From CAZSWS01 sp964610765 (GTDB lineage: Bacteria; Bacteroidota; Bacteroidia; Bacteroidales; Tannerellaceae): a stretch of 52,586 bases of DNA. Below are positions 43,896-52,534 of this stretch, one piece after another (within the stretch, counting starts at the first letter, position 1; every line of letters starts with the position of its first letter). Made by a program: the position numbers and the translations under genes. The stretch covers positions 1 to 52,586 of the forward strand of contig CAZSWS010000012.1 in NCBI GenBank assembly GCA_964610765.1. Direction: 5' to 3'. The notes beneath the pieces are model-generated. The model saw nothing but the letters and a program-made list of their open reading frames with translations. It ran no database searches and was not told the origin of the DNA.

Positions 43896-44600
43896 ATGGA
43901 AGAAAAAATGAAAATCTTCTTTTGCGAAGATGACGAAAATTTAGGAATGCTTTTAAGAGAGTACTTAGAGGCAAAGGGTTATGTTACTGATCTTTTTCCT
44001 GATGGAGAAGCCGGTATCAAAGGTTTTACAAAAGGAAAATATGACTTATGTGTCTTGGACGTAATGATGCCGAAGAAAGACGGCTTCACATTGGCTCAAG
44101 AAATTCGATCCATTAATCCGGATATACCCATTATCTTTTTAACAGCAAAAACACTTAAAGAGGATATTTTAGAAGGATTTAAAATTGGTGCAGACGACTA
44201 TCTGACTAAACCTTTCAGCATGGAAGAGTTATTACTTCGTATCGAAGCAATCCTTCGCCGTGTGAAAGGAAAGAAAATGAAAGACGTTCCTTTCTATAAA
44301 TTAGGTAAATTTGTTTTCGACACCCAAAAGCAAACATTGACTATTGGCGAGAAACAAACTAAACTAACTACGAAAGAAAGTGAACTACTAAGCTTATTGT
44401 GTGCTCATACCAATGAAATCCTAGAGCGTAATTACGCACTAAAAACAATTTGGGTAGACGACAACTATTTCAATGCGCGCAGCATGGACGTATATATCAC
44501 CAAGCTACGTAAACTATTGAAAGATGATCCGGATATTGAAATCATCAACATCCACGGTAAGGGATACAAACTAATTGCTCCTACCGGAGAAGAAGCGTAA
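43896..44600 (+). CDS. rprY: Response regulator RprY (OmpR family)
   Basis: A 234-residue regulator. The receiver has acidic residues CEDDENLG (10-17), phospho-acceptor Asp55 in LCVLDVMMPKKDG, the Lys of LTKPFS, and T in IIFLTAKT. The winged-helix effector has TTKESELLSLL and RSMDVYITKLRKLLK. Start taken at the ATG at 43896, 2 nt after the rprX stop. The RprXY pair responds to envelope or stress signals and in relatives regulates efflux and transport genes; targets here are not known. Followed by a strong terminator. Confidence 0.95.
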   Translation: MEEKMKIFFCEDDENLGMLLREYLEAKGYVTDLFPDGEAGIKGFTKGKYDLCVLDVMMPKKDGFTLAQEIRSINPDIPIIFLTAKTLKEDILEGFKIGADDYLTKPFSMEELLLRIEAILRRVKGKKMKDVPFYKLGKFVFDTQKQTLTIGEKQTKLTTKESELLSLLCAHTNEILERNYALKTIWVDDNYFNARSMDVYITKLRKLLKDDPDIEIINIHGKGYKLIAPTGEEA

Positions 44601-44627
44601 CAAAGGCGGCTCAAGCCAAAATATATC

Positions 44628-44667
44628 AAAAAGCCGTAGCATTCATGAAGAGTGTTGCGGCTTTTTT
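44628..44667 (+). terminator. Intrinsic terminator of rprXY
   Basis: AAAAAGCCGTAGCA pairs with TGTTGCGGCTTTTT (two wobbles, 11-nt loop), followed by a T run to 44667. The A tract on the left could also serve the opposite direction. Confidence 0.85.
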
Positions 44668-44741
44668 CATCATCAAACCTCACCAAGCTTCACACAACGC
44701 TCTATTCATATCTCTATATATCACCTTTACGTTCTTTTGAT

Positions 44742-44749
44742 TAACTTTG
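44742..44749 (+). promoter_or_regulatory. -7 element of ahcY
   Basis: TAACTTTG, perfect TAnnTTTG, 28 nt before the ahcY ATG. No TTG at the -33 position, so strength is uncertain. Confidence 0.45.
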
Positions 44750-44777
44750 CACCCTAATTTGTTTAATATTATATTCT

Positions 44778-46196
44778 ATGTCACAATTATTCCCATATAA
44801 TCTGCCTTACAAAGTAGCAGATATCTCACTAGCCGAATTCGGTCGTAAAGAAATAGAAATAGCTGAACACGAAATGCCCGGTCTGATGGCAATTCGCGAA
44901 AAATATGCCGACAGCAAACCTTTACAAGGCGTTCGCATCATGGGCTCACTCCACATGACTATCCAAACAGCTGTACTTATAGAAACGTTAGTTGCTTTAG
45001 GTGGGGACGTTCGTTGGGCAAGCTGTAACATCTTCTCCACACAAGACCATGCTGCCGCTGCCATCGCCGCTTCAGGCGTTCCGGTCTTTGCCTGGAAAGG
45101 CGAAACGCTGGAAGAATATTGGTGGTGTACCGACATGGCATTACGTTTCCCTGACGGAAAAGGACCTCAACTAATTGTTGACGATGGTGGAGATGCTTCT
45201 TTACTTATCCACAAAGGATACCGGGCTGAAGACAATGCTGAAGCATTAAACGTACAAGCCGAAAGTCAAGAAGAGAAAGTAATATTAGCTACTTTACAAC
45301 GTATTTTATCGGAAGACTCGCAACGCTGGCATCGCACAGTAGCAGAACTAAAAGGTATATCAGAAGAAACAACTACCGGTGTACACCGACTTTATCAGAT
45401 GATGGAACGGGGTGAACTACTCGTTCCGGCTATCAATGTGAATGACTCAGTCACTAAGTCCAAGTTTGACAACCTATATGGTTGCCGTGAATCATTGGCA
45501 GATGGCATCAAACGTGCTACCGATGTGATGATTGCCGGAAAAGTAGCCGTTATTGCCGGCTATGGCGATGTCGGAAAAGGCTGCGCTCATTCTATGAGGA
45601 GCTATGGTGCACGTGTGCTGGTTACTGAAATAGATCCTATATGCGCCTTGCAAGCTGCTATGGAGGGTTTTGAAGTAACGACCATGGAAGATGCTTTGGC
45701 TGAAGGAAACATATTTGTTACAACTACCGGTAATTGCGACGTTATTACGATTGAACATATGAAGAACATGAAAGATCAGGCAATTGTATGTAACATCGGT
45801 CACTTTGACAATGAGATACAAGTAGAAAAGCTCATGAACTTCCCCGGCATCAAACACAGCAACATCAAACCACAGGTAGACAAGTATACATTCCCAACTG
45901 GAAATGCAATATTCTTATTGGCTGAAGGTCGCTTAGTCAATCTGGGTTGCGCTACAGGCCACCCTTCATTTGTGATGAGCAACTCATTTACCAACCAGGT
46001 CTTAGCACAAATAGACCTCTGGCAGCATAATTATGAAGTGGGTGTTTATAGACTACCCAAGCATCTGGACGAAGAGGTTGCTCGCCTTCATTTAGAGAAG
46101 ATAGGAGTTAAGCTGTCTAAGCTTACAGAAAAACAAGCAGAATATATTGGCGTATCGGTAGATGGTCCTTACAAGGCAGACTTCTACCGCTACTAA
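44778..46196 (+). CDS. ahcY: Adenosylhomocysteinase (SAH hydrolase)
   Basis: A 472-residue enzyme splitting S-adenosylhomocysteine into adenosine and homocysteine in the methyl cycle. Catalytic region: GSLHMTIQTAVLIETL, SCNIFSTQDHAAAAIA (with Cys/Asp/His contacts), NVNDSVTKSKFDNLYGCRESL. The NAD-binding motif AGYGDVGKGCAHSMRSYG is at about 259-276, and the C-terminus ends in YKADFYRY as expected. Length matches the bacterial long form with the inserted loop. Ends at a strong terminator. Confidence 0.98.
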   Translation: MSQLFPYNLPYKVADISLAEFGRKEIEIAEHEMPGLMAIREKYADSKPLQGVRIMGSLHMTIQTAVLIETLVALGGDVRWASCNIFSTQDHAAAAIAASGVPVFAWKGETLEEYWWCTDMALRFPDGKGPQLIVDDGGDASLLIHKGYRAEDNAEALNVQAESQEEKVILATLQRILSEDSQRWHRTVAELKGISEETTTGVHRLYQMMERGELLVPAINVNDSVTKSKFDNLYGCRESLADGIKRATDVMIAGKVAVIAGYGDVGKGCAHSMRSYGARVLVTEIDPICALQAAMEGFEVTTMEDALAEGNIFVTTTGNCDVITIEHMKNMKDQAIVCNIGHFDNEIQVEKLMNFPGIKHSNIKPQVDKYTFPTGNAIFLLAEGRLVNLGCATGHPSFVMSNSFTNQVLAQIDLWQHNYEVGVYRLPKHLDEEVARLHLEKIGVKLSKLTEKQAEYIGVSVDGPYKADFYRY

Positions 46197-46216
46197 ATCA
46201 TATAAAAAATACCTTG

Positions 46217-46253
46217 AAAAAAGCCCGGACAACTGATTGTTCGGGCTTTTTTT
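46217..46253 (+). terminator. Intrinsic terminator of ahcY
   Basis: AGCCCGGACAA pairs with TTGTTCGGGCT (one wobble, CTGA loop), flanked by an A tract and a run of seven T. Strong. Confidence 0.93.
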
Positions 46254-46370
46254 GTTACACAAACAGATACATAAACATCAAATAGAATAGATATACGCGG
46301 TATTTCTATTAAAATGAAACTATTTCACAAATTTTAAGCTCATTTTATTTTTTTATGTCCACATAAGCAA

Positions 46371-46378
46371 TATATTTG
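46371..46378 (+). promoter_or_regulatory. -7 element of the ilv leader transcript
   Basis: TATATTTG, perfect TAnnTTTG, with a T-rich -33 region (46347-46351, no exact TTTG). Start near 46385, 15 nt before the leader-peptide ATG. An 11-bp inverted repeat (46286-46310) lies upstream and may be an operator. Confidence 0.5.
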
Positions 46379-46399
46379 CAAGCAGTAAGAAAAACAGTA

Positions 46400-46486
46400 A
46401 TGCTTAATACTAATTTATACATAATTCTTGTTTCTGTCCTTCTAGTCATTATTAGCGGGCAACGAGAAAGATGTATAGTTATGTAA
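46400..46486 (+). CDS. ilv operon leader peptide (attenuator)
   Basis: A 28-codon frame starting ATG at 46400 and ending TAA at 46484-46486. 14 of its 28 residues are Leu, Ile or Val, including the run LYIILVSVLLVII (residues 6-18), as expected for control by branched-chain aminoacyl-tRNA supply. Codons 22-24 contain CGAGAAAG (46463-46470), which is complementary to the left arm CTTTCTCG (46518-46525) of the terminator before ilvD. The sequence therefore shows leader peptide, antiterminator and terminator in the order of a classical attenuator. Absence of a Shine-Dalgarno is normal in this phylum. Confidence 0.82.
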   Translation: MLNTNLYIILVSVLLVIISGQRERCIVM

Positions 46487-46510
46487 AAAAAACCACTAAT
46501 CACTTTAACT

Positions 46511-46547
46511 AAAAAACCTTTCTCGTTTATACGGGGAAGGTTTTTTT
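46511..46547 (+). terminator. Attenuator terminator before ilvD
   Basis: AACCTTTCTCG (46515-46525) pairs with CGGGGAAGGTT (46532-46542), two wobbles, TTTATA loop, then a seven-T tract (46541-46547). It ends 14 nt before the ilvD ATG. Its left arm also pairs with CGAGAAAG (46463-46470) in the leader-peptide gene, the mutually exclusive antiterminator. Confidence 0.9.
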
Positions 46548-46561
46548 ATATAAATGAAAAA

Positions 46562-48391
46562 ATGAAAAAAACTCTACGAAGCACAGATAGCACACAAGGA
46601 AGAAGAATGGCAGGCGCTCGCTCGCTATGGCGAGCCAATGGAATGAAAGATGATCAATTCGGCAAACCCATTATAGCCATCGTCAATTCATTTACCCAGT
46701 TTGTGCCTGGACATGCTCACCTTCACGACATCGGTCAACTGGTAAAGAAAGAAATAGAGCAAAAGGGATGTTTTGCCGCTGAGTTTAACACCATAGCTAT
46801 TGATGATGGCATAGCCATGGGCCATGATGGGATGCTCTATTCATTACCCTCAAGAGATTTAATCGCCGACAGCGTAGAATATATGGTTTCTGCACACAAA
46901 GCAGACGCTATGATTTGCATCAGCAATTGCGACAAGATTACACCGGGCATGATGATGGCCGCCATGCGACTCAACATCCCGACCATTTTTGTTTCCGGAG
47001 GTCCTATGGAAGCCGGCAAACTAAAAAACAGATCGCTAGACCTGATTGACGTAATGATTGATGCCGCAGACCACACAGTTAGCGAAGACGAAATTAAACA
47101 AATCGAAACAGCCGCTTGCCCCACTTGTGGTTCATGCTCCGGAATGTTCACAGCCAATTCAATGAACTGCCTGAATGAAGCCATCGGACTGGCTCTGCCC
47201 GGCAATGGGACAATCGTAGCCACCCATGCTAATCGCTTAGAATTATTCAAAAAAGCCGCACAGCTTATTGTTGAAAACGCATATAAGTACTACCGGGATG
47301 GAGATAACTCGGTACTTCCCAGAAGCATCGCACAACGAGCTGCATTCCTGAATGCCATGTCTTTAGACATCGCCATGGGGGGATCAACGAATACAATTCT
47401 ACACCTTCTGGCTATTGCACACGAAGCTGAAGTAGCATTTACCATGCAAGACATAGACATGCTTTCGCGTAAAACACCGGTTTTATGCAAAGTAGCGCCC
47501 AGTTCATCTTATCATGTACAAGATGTGAACCGTGCGGGAGGTATTTTGGGGATTATGAAAGAACTGGATAAAGCCGGACTTATAGACAGTAGCCAACACC
47601 GGGTAGATGGATTGACACTTGCTGAAGCTATAGAGCGGTATGATATTACCGGAAAAACCATTCGACCCGAAGCAAAAGCAATCTATGAAAGTGCTCCGGG
47701 AGGTCGCTTCAACCTGCAATTGGGCTCACAGCACACACGCTTTGAAACACTGGACACCGACCGTACGCAAGGTTGCATCCGCGACTTTGCACATGCTTAT
47801 CTCAAAGATGGAGGTTTAGCTGTACTATATGGCAACATTGCTCAACAAGGCTGCGTAGTAAAGACAGCCGGAGTTGACGAATCCATTTTCCGTTTCAGCG
47901 GAACAGCCAAAGTATACGAATCGCAAGACGCAGCATGCGAAGGAATACTCAAAGGAGAAGTGGCAGCAGGCGATGTAGTGGTGATTATTTATGAAGGACC
48001 GGCAGGTGGTCCGGGTATGCAAGAAATGCTCTACCCCACCTCTTACATCAAAAGTCGTCACTTGGGCAAAGAATGTGCTCTCATTACAGACGGTCGCTTT
48101 AGTGGTGGCACATCCGGACTTTCCATCGGTCATATCTCCCCTGAAGCAGCAGCCGGAGGAAATATCGCACTCATTCAAAACGGAGATATCATTGAGATTA
48201 ATATTCCGGAACGAACCATACAAGTAAAACTCACGAATGAAGAGCTAACCTTGCGCCGGACAACCGAACAACAGCGAGGCAATCAGGCATTTTCTCCGTC
48301 TCAAAGAGAGCGCACCATCACCAAAGCGCTGAAAGCCTATGCTAAAATGGTGTCATCGGCTGATAAAGGTGCTATAAGAATTGTCGAATAA
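46562..48391 (+). CDS. ilvD: Dihydroxy-acid dehydratase
   Basis: A 609-residue Fe-S enzyme converting dihydroxy acids to 2-oxo acids in Val/Ile synthesis. Cluster and active-site motifs: CISNCDKITPGM (Cys), CPTCGSCSGMFTANSMNCL and the C-terminal GRFSGGTSG. Length fits ilvD (about 560-615). It is the first structural gene after the attenuator. It is followed by ilvB with a 13-nt gap. Confidence 0.97.
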   Translation: MKKTLRSTDSTQGRRMAGARSLWRANGMKDDQFGKPIIAIVNSFTQFVPGHAHLHDIGQLVKKEIEQKGCFAAEFNTIAIDDGIAMGHDGMLYSLPSRDLIADSVEYMVSAHKADAMICISNCDKITPGMMMAAMRLNIPTIFVSGGPMEAGKLKNRSLDLIDVMIDAADHTVSEDEIKQIETAACPTCGSCSGMFTANSMNCLNEAIGLALPGNGTIVATHANRLELFKKAAQLIVENAYKYYRDGDNSVLPRSIAQRAAFLNAMSLDIAMGGSTNTILHLLAIAHEAEVAFTMQDIDMLSRKTPVLCKVAPSSSYHVQDVNRAGGILGIMKELDKAGLIDSSQHRVDGLTLAEAIERYDITGKTIRPEAKAIYESAPGGRFNLQLGSQHTRFETLDTDRTQGCIRDFAHAYLKDGGLAVLYGNIAQQGCVVKTAGVDESIFRFSGTAKVYESQDAACEGILKGEVAAGDVVVIIYEGPAGGPGMQEMLYPTSYIKSRHLGKECALITDGRFSGGTSGLSIGHISPEAAAGGNIALIQNGDIIEINIPERTIQVKLTNEELTLRRTTEQQRGNQAFSPSQRERTITKALKAYAKMVSSADKGAIRIVE

Positions 48392-48404
48392 AAATACGCT
48401 AAGT

Positions 48405-50099
48405 ATGAAAACAAAACAAATAAGCGGAGCAAATGCGGTGCTCAAAACATTGATAAATGAAGGCGTTGAGTATATATTCGGCTATCCCGGCGGACAAGCC
48501 ATTCCGATTTATGATAGTCTATACGATTACCGGGAACAACTCAAACACGTGCTGGTCAGACACGAACAAGGAGCCGCACACGCAGCGCAAGGTTATGCGC
48601 GAGTAAGCGGAAAAGCCGGTGTAGTACTCGTCACTTCCGGCCCCGGCGTTACAAACACCATCACCGGCATTGCTGATGCGATGATAGACAGCACCCCCAT
48701 CGTAGTTATTTCCGGTCAAGTTTCTTCAGGCATGTTAGGAACAGATGCTTTCCAAGAGGTAGATGTGATGGGCATTACACTACCTATCACCAAATGGGCA
48801 TATCAGGTGCGCAAACCGGAAGAGGTTGCCTGGGCTATTTCTCGTGCATTTTATATTGCTCTCAGTGGTCGTCCGGGACCGGTCGTTATTGATATTTCCC
48901 GAGATGCTCAAGTCGGACTGGTTGACTACACCTACGAGAAAGTCAATTACATTCGGAGCTATCAGCCAACTCCGGACATTCAACCTCAACGTGTTAAAGA
49001 GGCGGTTGAATTAATTAATCAGGCAAAAAAGCCCATGGCCATTATCGGACAGGGAGTTATCCTAGGCAGCGCAGAAGAAGAACTGAAAGAATTTATTAAA
49101 AAGGGAGATATTCCGGTTGGCTCAACGCTTTTAGGTCTATCAGCCTTACCTACCAATCATCCATTGAATAAAGGTATGTTAGGCATGCACGGAAATGTGG
49201 GTCCCAATCGGAAAACAAATGAATGCGACGTATTGATAGCCATCGGCATGCGTTTTGATGACCGAGTTACAGGCAACCTAAGCACCTATGCGAAACAAGC
49301 TCAAATAATCCATATTGACATCGACCCCTCTGAAGTAGGAAAGAACGTTCCGGTACATATCCCATTGATTGGAAATGCCAAAGAGATTTTACCGTTGCTA
49401 ACACAACAAATCAACTCGGCGCAACACTCCGAATGGATTGACAGTTTCAAAAAAGACGAAGAAGAAGAATTCAGTCGTGTAATTAGCAAAGAAGTATATC
49501 CTAAAAAAGGAGAATTACGCATGGGCGAGGTAGTTCGCAAAGTATCGGAAGCTTGCAATAACGATGCTGTGCTGGTGACTGACGTAGGGCAAAACCAAAT
49601 GATGGGTGTACGCTATTTTAATTATTCGCGTACTCGAAGTGTCGTTTCATCCGGAGGATTAGGAACCATGGGCTATGGACTTCCGGCAGCTATCGGCGCA
49701 AAACTAGGTGCACCGAATCGTACGGTATGCCTCTTTGTGGGAGATGGCGGTTTTCAAATGACCATCCAAGAGCTAGGCACCATTATGCAAGATAATATTC
49801 AGGTAAAAATTATTGTCCTCAACAATGATTTTCTGGGCATGGTACGCCAGTGGCAAGAGCTGTTTTGGAATGAACGCTATTCATTTACCGAAATGAAAAA
49901 TCCGGATTTCCTATTGCTTGCCCAAGCCTTTCATTTAGGTGCTGAAGTAGTAAGCGAGCGTGACAAACTGGACGATGCTATCGAACGTATGCTCAAACAT
50001 GACGGTTCGTATGTGCTTGTTGCAAATGTGGAAAAAAGCGGCATGGTCTACCCCATGATTCCCGCAGGTGCTTGTATCTCAAATATCATCATGGAATAA
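48405..50099 (+). CDS. ilvB: Acetolactate synthase large subunit
   Basis: A 564-residue ThDP enzyme joining pyruvate (or pyruvate plus 2-oxobutyrate) to acetolactate. Start at the ATG at 48405; an in-frame TTG further up overlaps ilvD. The N-terminal ThDP Glu lies in VRHEQGAAHAAQGYAR, the middle FAD-domain region in IGMRFDDRVTG, and the diphosphate/Mg motif is GDGGFQMTIQELGTI with LNNDFLGMVRQWQ. Functions with the regulatory subunit encoded next. Confidence 0.97.
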   Translation: MKTKQISGANAVLKTLINEGVEYIFGYPGGQAIPIYDSLYDYREQLKHVLVRHEQGAAHAAQGYARVSGKAGVVLVTSGPGVTNTITGIADAMIDSTPIVVISGQVSSGMLGTDAFQEVDVMGITLPITKWAYQVRKPEEVAWAISRAFYIALSGRPGPVVIDISRDAQVGLVDYTYEKVNYIRSYQPTPDIQPQRVKEAVELINQAKKPMAIIGQGVILGSAEEELKEFIKKGDIPVGSTLLGLSALPTNHPLNKGMLGMHGNVGPNRKTNECDVLIAIGMRFDDRVTGNLSTYAKQAQIIHIDIDPSEVGKNVPVHIPLIGNAKEILPLLTQQINSAQHSEWIDSFKKDEEEEFSRVISKEVYPKKGELRMGEVVRKVSEACNNDAVLVTDVGQNQMMGVRYFNYSRTRSVVSSGGLGTMGYGLPAAIGAKLGAPNRTVCLFVGDGGFQMTIQELGTIMQDNIQVKIIVLNNDFLGMVRQWQELFWNERYSFTEMKNPDFLLLAQAFHLGAEVVSERDKLDDAIERMLKHDGSYVLVANVEKSGMVYPMIPAGACISNIIME

Positions 50100-50111
50100 A
50101 AAAACAGCAAT

Positions 50112-50678
50112 ATGGAAGATAAAAAATTATATACAGTCATCGTCTTTTCTGAAAACAATGTGGGGATTCTTAACCAGATTACCATTATCTTCACCCGTCG
50201 ACGGTTGAATATCGAAACGCTTTCTGTTTCTCCCTCAGCTCTGAAGGGCATTCATAAATTTACCATCACAACTTTCACCACGAAAGAGGAAATATCCAAA
50301 GTGGTTAAACAGATTGACAAGCGGGTGGACATTCTGAAGGCCTACTATAATACAGACGAAGGGTTAGTCTGGCAAGAAATTGCTCTATACAAACTAAACG
50401 CCGCATTATTTTTAGGATTAGGAAAGACAGAAGAGTTAATCAGAAGACATAACGCACGTATACTGGAAATTAACGAAACATATGTTGTGCTTGAAAAGGC
50501 AGGGCATTACGAAGAAACGCAGGCTTTATTTGATGAGTTAAGAGACTCAATCGGCGTTTTACAGTTTATCCGCTCCGGGCGAATAGCCATCACCAAAAGC
50601 AAGGTAGAACGTCTGAGCGATATGCTGGAAGAAATAGAAGCAAAACATACACAAAGAAAAGAACAAGCCAATGGATAA
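50112..50678 (+). CDS. ilvN: Acetolactate synthase small (regulatory) subunit
   Basis: A 188-residue regulatory subunit with an N-terminal ACT domain (VFSENNVGILNQITIIFTRRRLNIETLSV, about 11-39) that binds valine for feedback control. A C-terminal ACT-like part (about 95-165) is present. It overlaps the next gene by 8 nt. Confidence 0.95.
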   Translation: MEDKKLYTVIVFSENNVGILNQITIIFTRRRLNIETLSVSPSALKGIHKFTITTFTTKEEISKVVKQIDKRVDILKAYYNTDEGLVWQEIALYKLNAALFLGLGKTEELIRRHNARILEINETYVVLEKAGHYEETQALFDELRDSIGVLQFIRSGRIAITKSKVERLSDMLEEIEAKHTQRKEQANG

Positions 50679-51399
50679 AATTGGGAAGTTGTCATTCACG
50701 ACGGCTGCTTATCTACGAGATTTCAAAGGGGATATCCCACTAACTACTTTAGGCAACTACCTGCTTCATGCGGCTACCCAACATGCTGAAAGCAGAGGGT
50801 TTGGCTATGAAGACATGGTAGATAAGCAAACAGCCTGGGTCTTATCAAAAATGGCGATAGAACTATTCGAACCTTTGAACCAGCCGGAGCCTTTGCAAAT
50901 TTTGACCTGGATAGAAAGCGTACAGCGTTTTACGACTACACGCTGCTTTGAAATAACTGATTCACAGGGCAAGCAGCTCGGGTATGCGCGTTCTATTTGG
51001 GCTGCTATCAATATGGAAACACGCCGACCGGTTTTACTGGACGACGAAAAACTAGCTCCCTACCTGCACAATCGCCCTTGCCCCATTGAGAATCCACAGA
51101 AAATAATGGCAGCCGAAACAGACAGCACCCCACATACACAGATACACGTTTTATACAGTGATCTAGACATCAACCGACACTTGAACAGTATCAAGTATAT
51201 TGAACATACGCTTGATTTATTTCCGCTAGAGGTATTAGAAAATAAACATATTTCTCGTTTCGAAATAGCTTACCATTCTGAAGGAAGATATGGCATGGAG
51301 CTGGAAGTATATTTGAAGCAAATAGACGACAAAAAACAAGTCGTTTCATTCATAAACGAAAACAAAGCCATCTGTCGCTGTGCCATCCATTGGAAATAG
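50671..51399 (+). CDS. Acyl-ACP thioesterase inside the ilv operon
   Basis: A 242-residue double-hotdog thioesterase that frees fatty acids from acyl-ACP. The C-terminal motif VLYSDLDINRHLNSIKYIE (about 160-178) carries the catalytic Asp/Asn/His set (Asp164, Asn168 and His170 by pattern). The N-terminal hotdog has AATQHAESRGFGYEDM and WVLSKMAIELFEPL. It overlaps ilvN by 8 nt and precedes ilvC by 62 nt. The same position is known to me from other Bacteroides ilv operons. A link to branched-chain fatty acid supply is inference. Confidence 0.92.
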   Translation: MDKIGKLSFTTAAYLRDFKGDIPLTTLGNYLLHAATQHAESRGFGYEDMVDKQTAWVLSKMAIELFEPLNQPEPLQILTWIESVQRFTTTRCFEITDSQGKQLGYARSIWAAINMETRRPVLLDDEKLAPYLHNRPCPIENPQKIMAAETDSTPHTQIHVLYSDLDINRHLNSIKYIEHTLDLFPLEVLENKHISRFEIAYHSEGRYGMELEVYLKQIDDKKQVVSFINENKAICRCAIHWK

Positions 51400-51461
51400 C
51401 CGGAGACTGAATGGATAAGAGATATAAACCACAATGAATACTAACAACTAATTAAAAAGAA

Positions 51462-52508
51462 ATGGCAATTTTAAATTTTGGAGGAGTTGAAGAAAATGTA
51501 GCAACTCGAGAAGAATTTCCTTTAGAAAAAGCAAGAGAAGTACTTAAAAATGAAACCATCGCCGTGATTGGCTACGGCGTACAAGGTCCGGGACAGTCCC
51601 TTAACCTGAAAGACAACGGATTTAATGTCATCGTGGGTCAACGCAAAGGCGGAAAAACCTGGGACAAAGCAGTTGCTGACGGATGGGTGCCGGGCGAAAC
51701 CTTGTTCGAGATTGAAGAGGCTTGCCAGCGAGGCACCATCATTCAATACTTATTGTCTGACGCAGCTCAGATTGAATTATGGCCAACAGTAAAAAAACAC
51801 CTTACACCGGGCAAAGCACTTTATTTCTCGCACGGCTTCGGCATCACCTATAAAGAACGTACCGGAATCATCCCTCCCGCCGATGTAGATGTGATTCTAG
51901 TAGCTCCTAAAGGTTCCGGAACATCACTTCGACTGATGTTTCTGGAAGGAAGAGGACTCAACTCTTCGTATGCCATATTTCAAGATGCCACCGGACGCGC
52001 ACAAGAACGTGTCATTGCACTGGGCATCGGTGTAGGCTCCGGCTATCTGTTCGAAACCACTTTCGAACGGGAAGTTTTTTCAGATTTGACCGGCGAAAGA
52101 GGTACGCTCATGGGAGCAATACAAGGTATTCTGTTGGCACAATATGAAACGCTACGCGAAAATGGACACTCTCCGTCTGAAGCCTTCAACGAAACTGTCG
52201 AAGAACTGACTCAGTCGCTCATGCCGCTGTTTGCAAAAAATGGTATGGACTGGATGTATGCCAACTGTTCTACTACCGCTCAACGGGGAGCACTAGACTG
52301 GATGGGGCCCTTTCATGATGCAACGAAACCCGTATTTGAAAAGCTCTACCGGGAGGTGAAAGTAGGAAATGAAGCACAACGCTCTATCGACGCTAATTCG
52401 CAACCGGATTATCGGGTAAAACTGGAAGCCGAACTAAAAGAACTGCGTGAAAGCGAAATGTGGCGAACCGGAGAAACTGTTCGCAAATTACGTCCGGAAA
52501 ACAACTAA
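51462..52508 (+). CDS. ilvC: Ketol-acid reductoisomerase
   Basis: A 348-residue enzyme isomerising and reducing acetolactate to dihydroxy-isovalerate with NAD(P)H and Mg2+. The nucleotide site is GYGVQGPGQSLNLKDNG (about 38-54), the beta2-alphaB loop QRKGGKTW, then APKGSGTSLR. The metal site is in DLTGERGTL (Asp/Glu), and the C-terminal domain ends near MWRTGETVRKL. Cofactor preference cannot be read safely from the loop. Last gene of the operon; a strong terminator follows. Confidence 0.97.
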   Translation: MAILNFGGVEENVATREEFPLEKAREVLKNETIAVIGYGVQGPGQSLNLKDNGFNVIVGQRKGGKTWDKAVADGWVPGETLFEIEEACQRGTIIQYLLSDAAQIELWPTVKKHLTPGKALYFSHGFGITYKERTGIIPPADVDVILVAPKGSGTSLRLMFLEGRGLNSSYAIFQDATGRAQERVIALGIGVGSGYLFETTFEREVFSDLTGERGTLMGAIQGILLAQYETLRENGHSPSEAFNETVEELTQSLMPLFAKNGMDWMYANCSTTAQRGALDWMGPFHDATKPVFEKLYREVKVGNEAQRSIDANSQPDYRVKLEAELKELRESEMWRTGETVRKLRPENN

Positions 52509-52534
52509 CTCCGGATTATAAAGTGGCAATAATT

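Noticed and set aside
46837..48223. Two open frames of over 130 codons on the minus strand (46837-47250 and 47825-48223)
   Set aside because: Both are antisense shadows of ilvD with no family resemblance.
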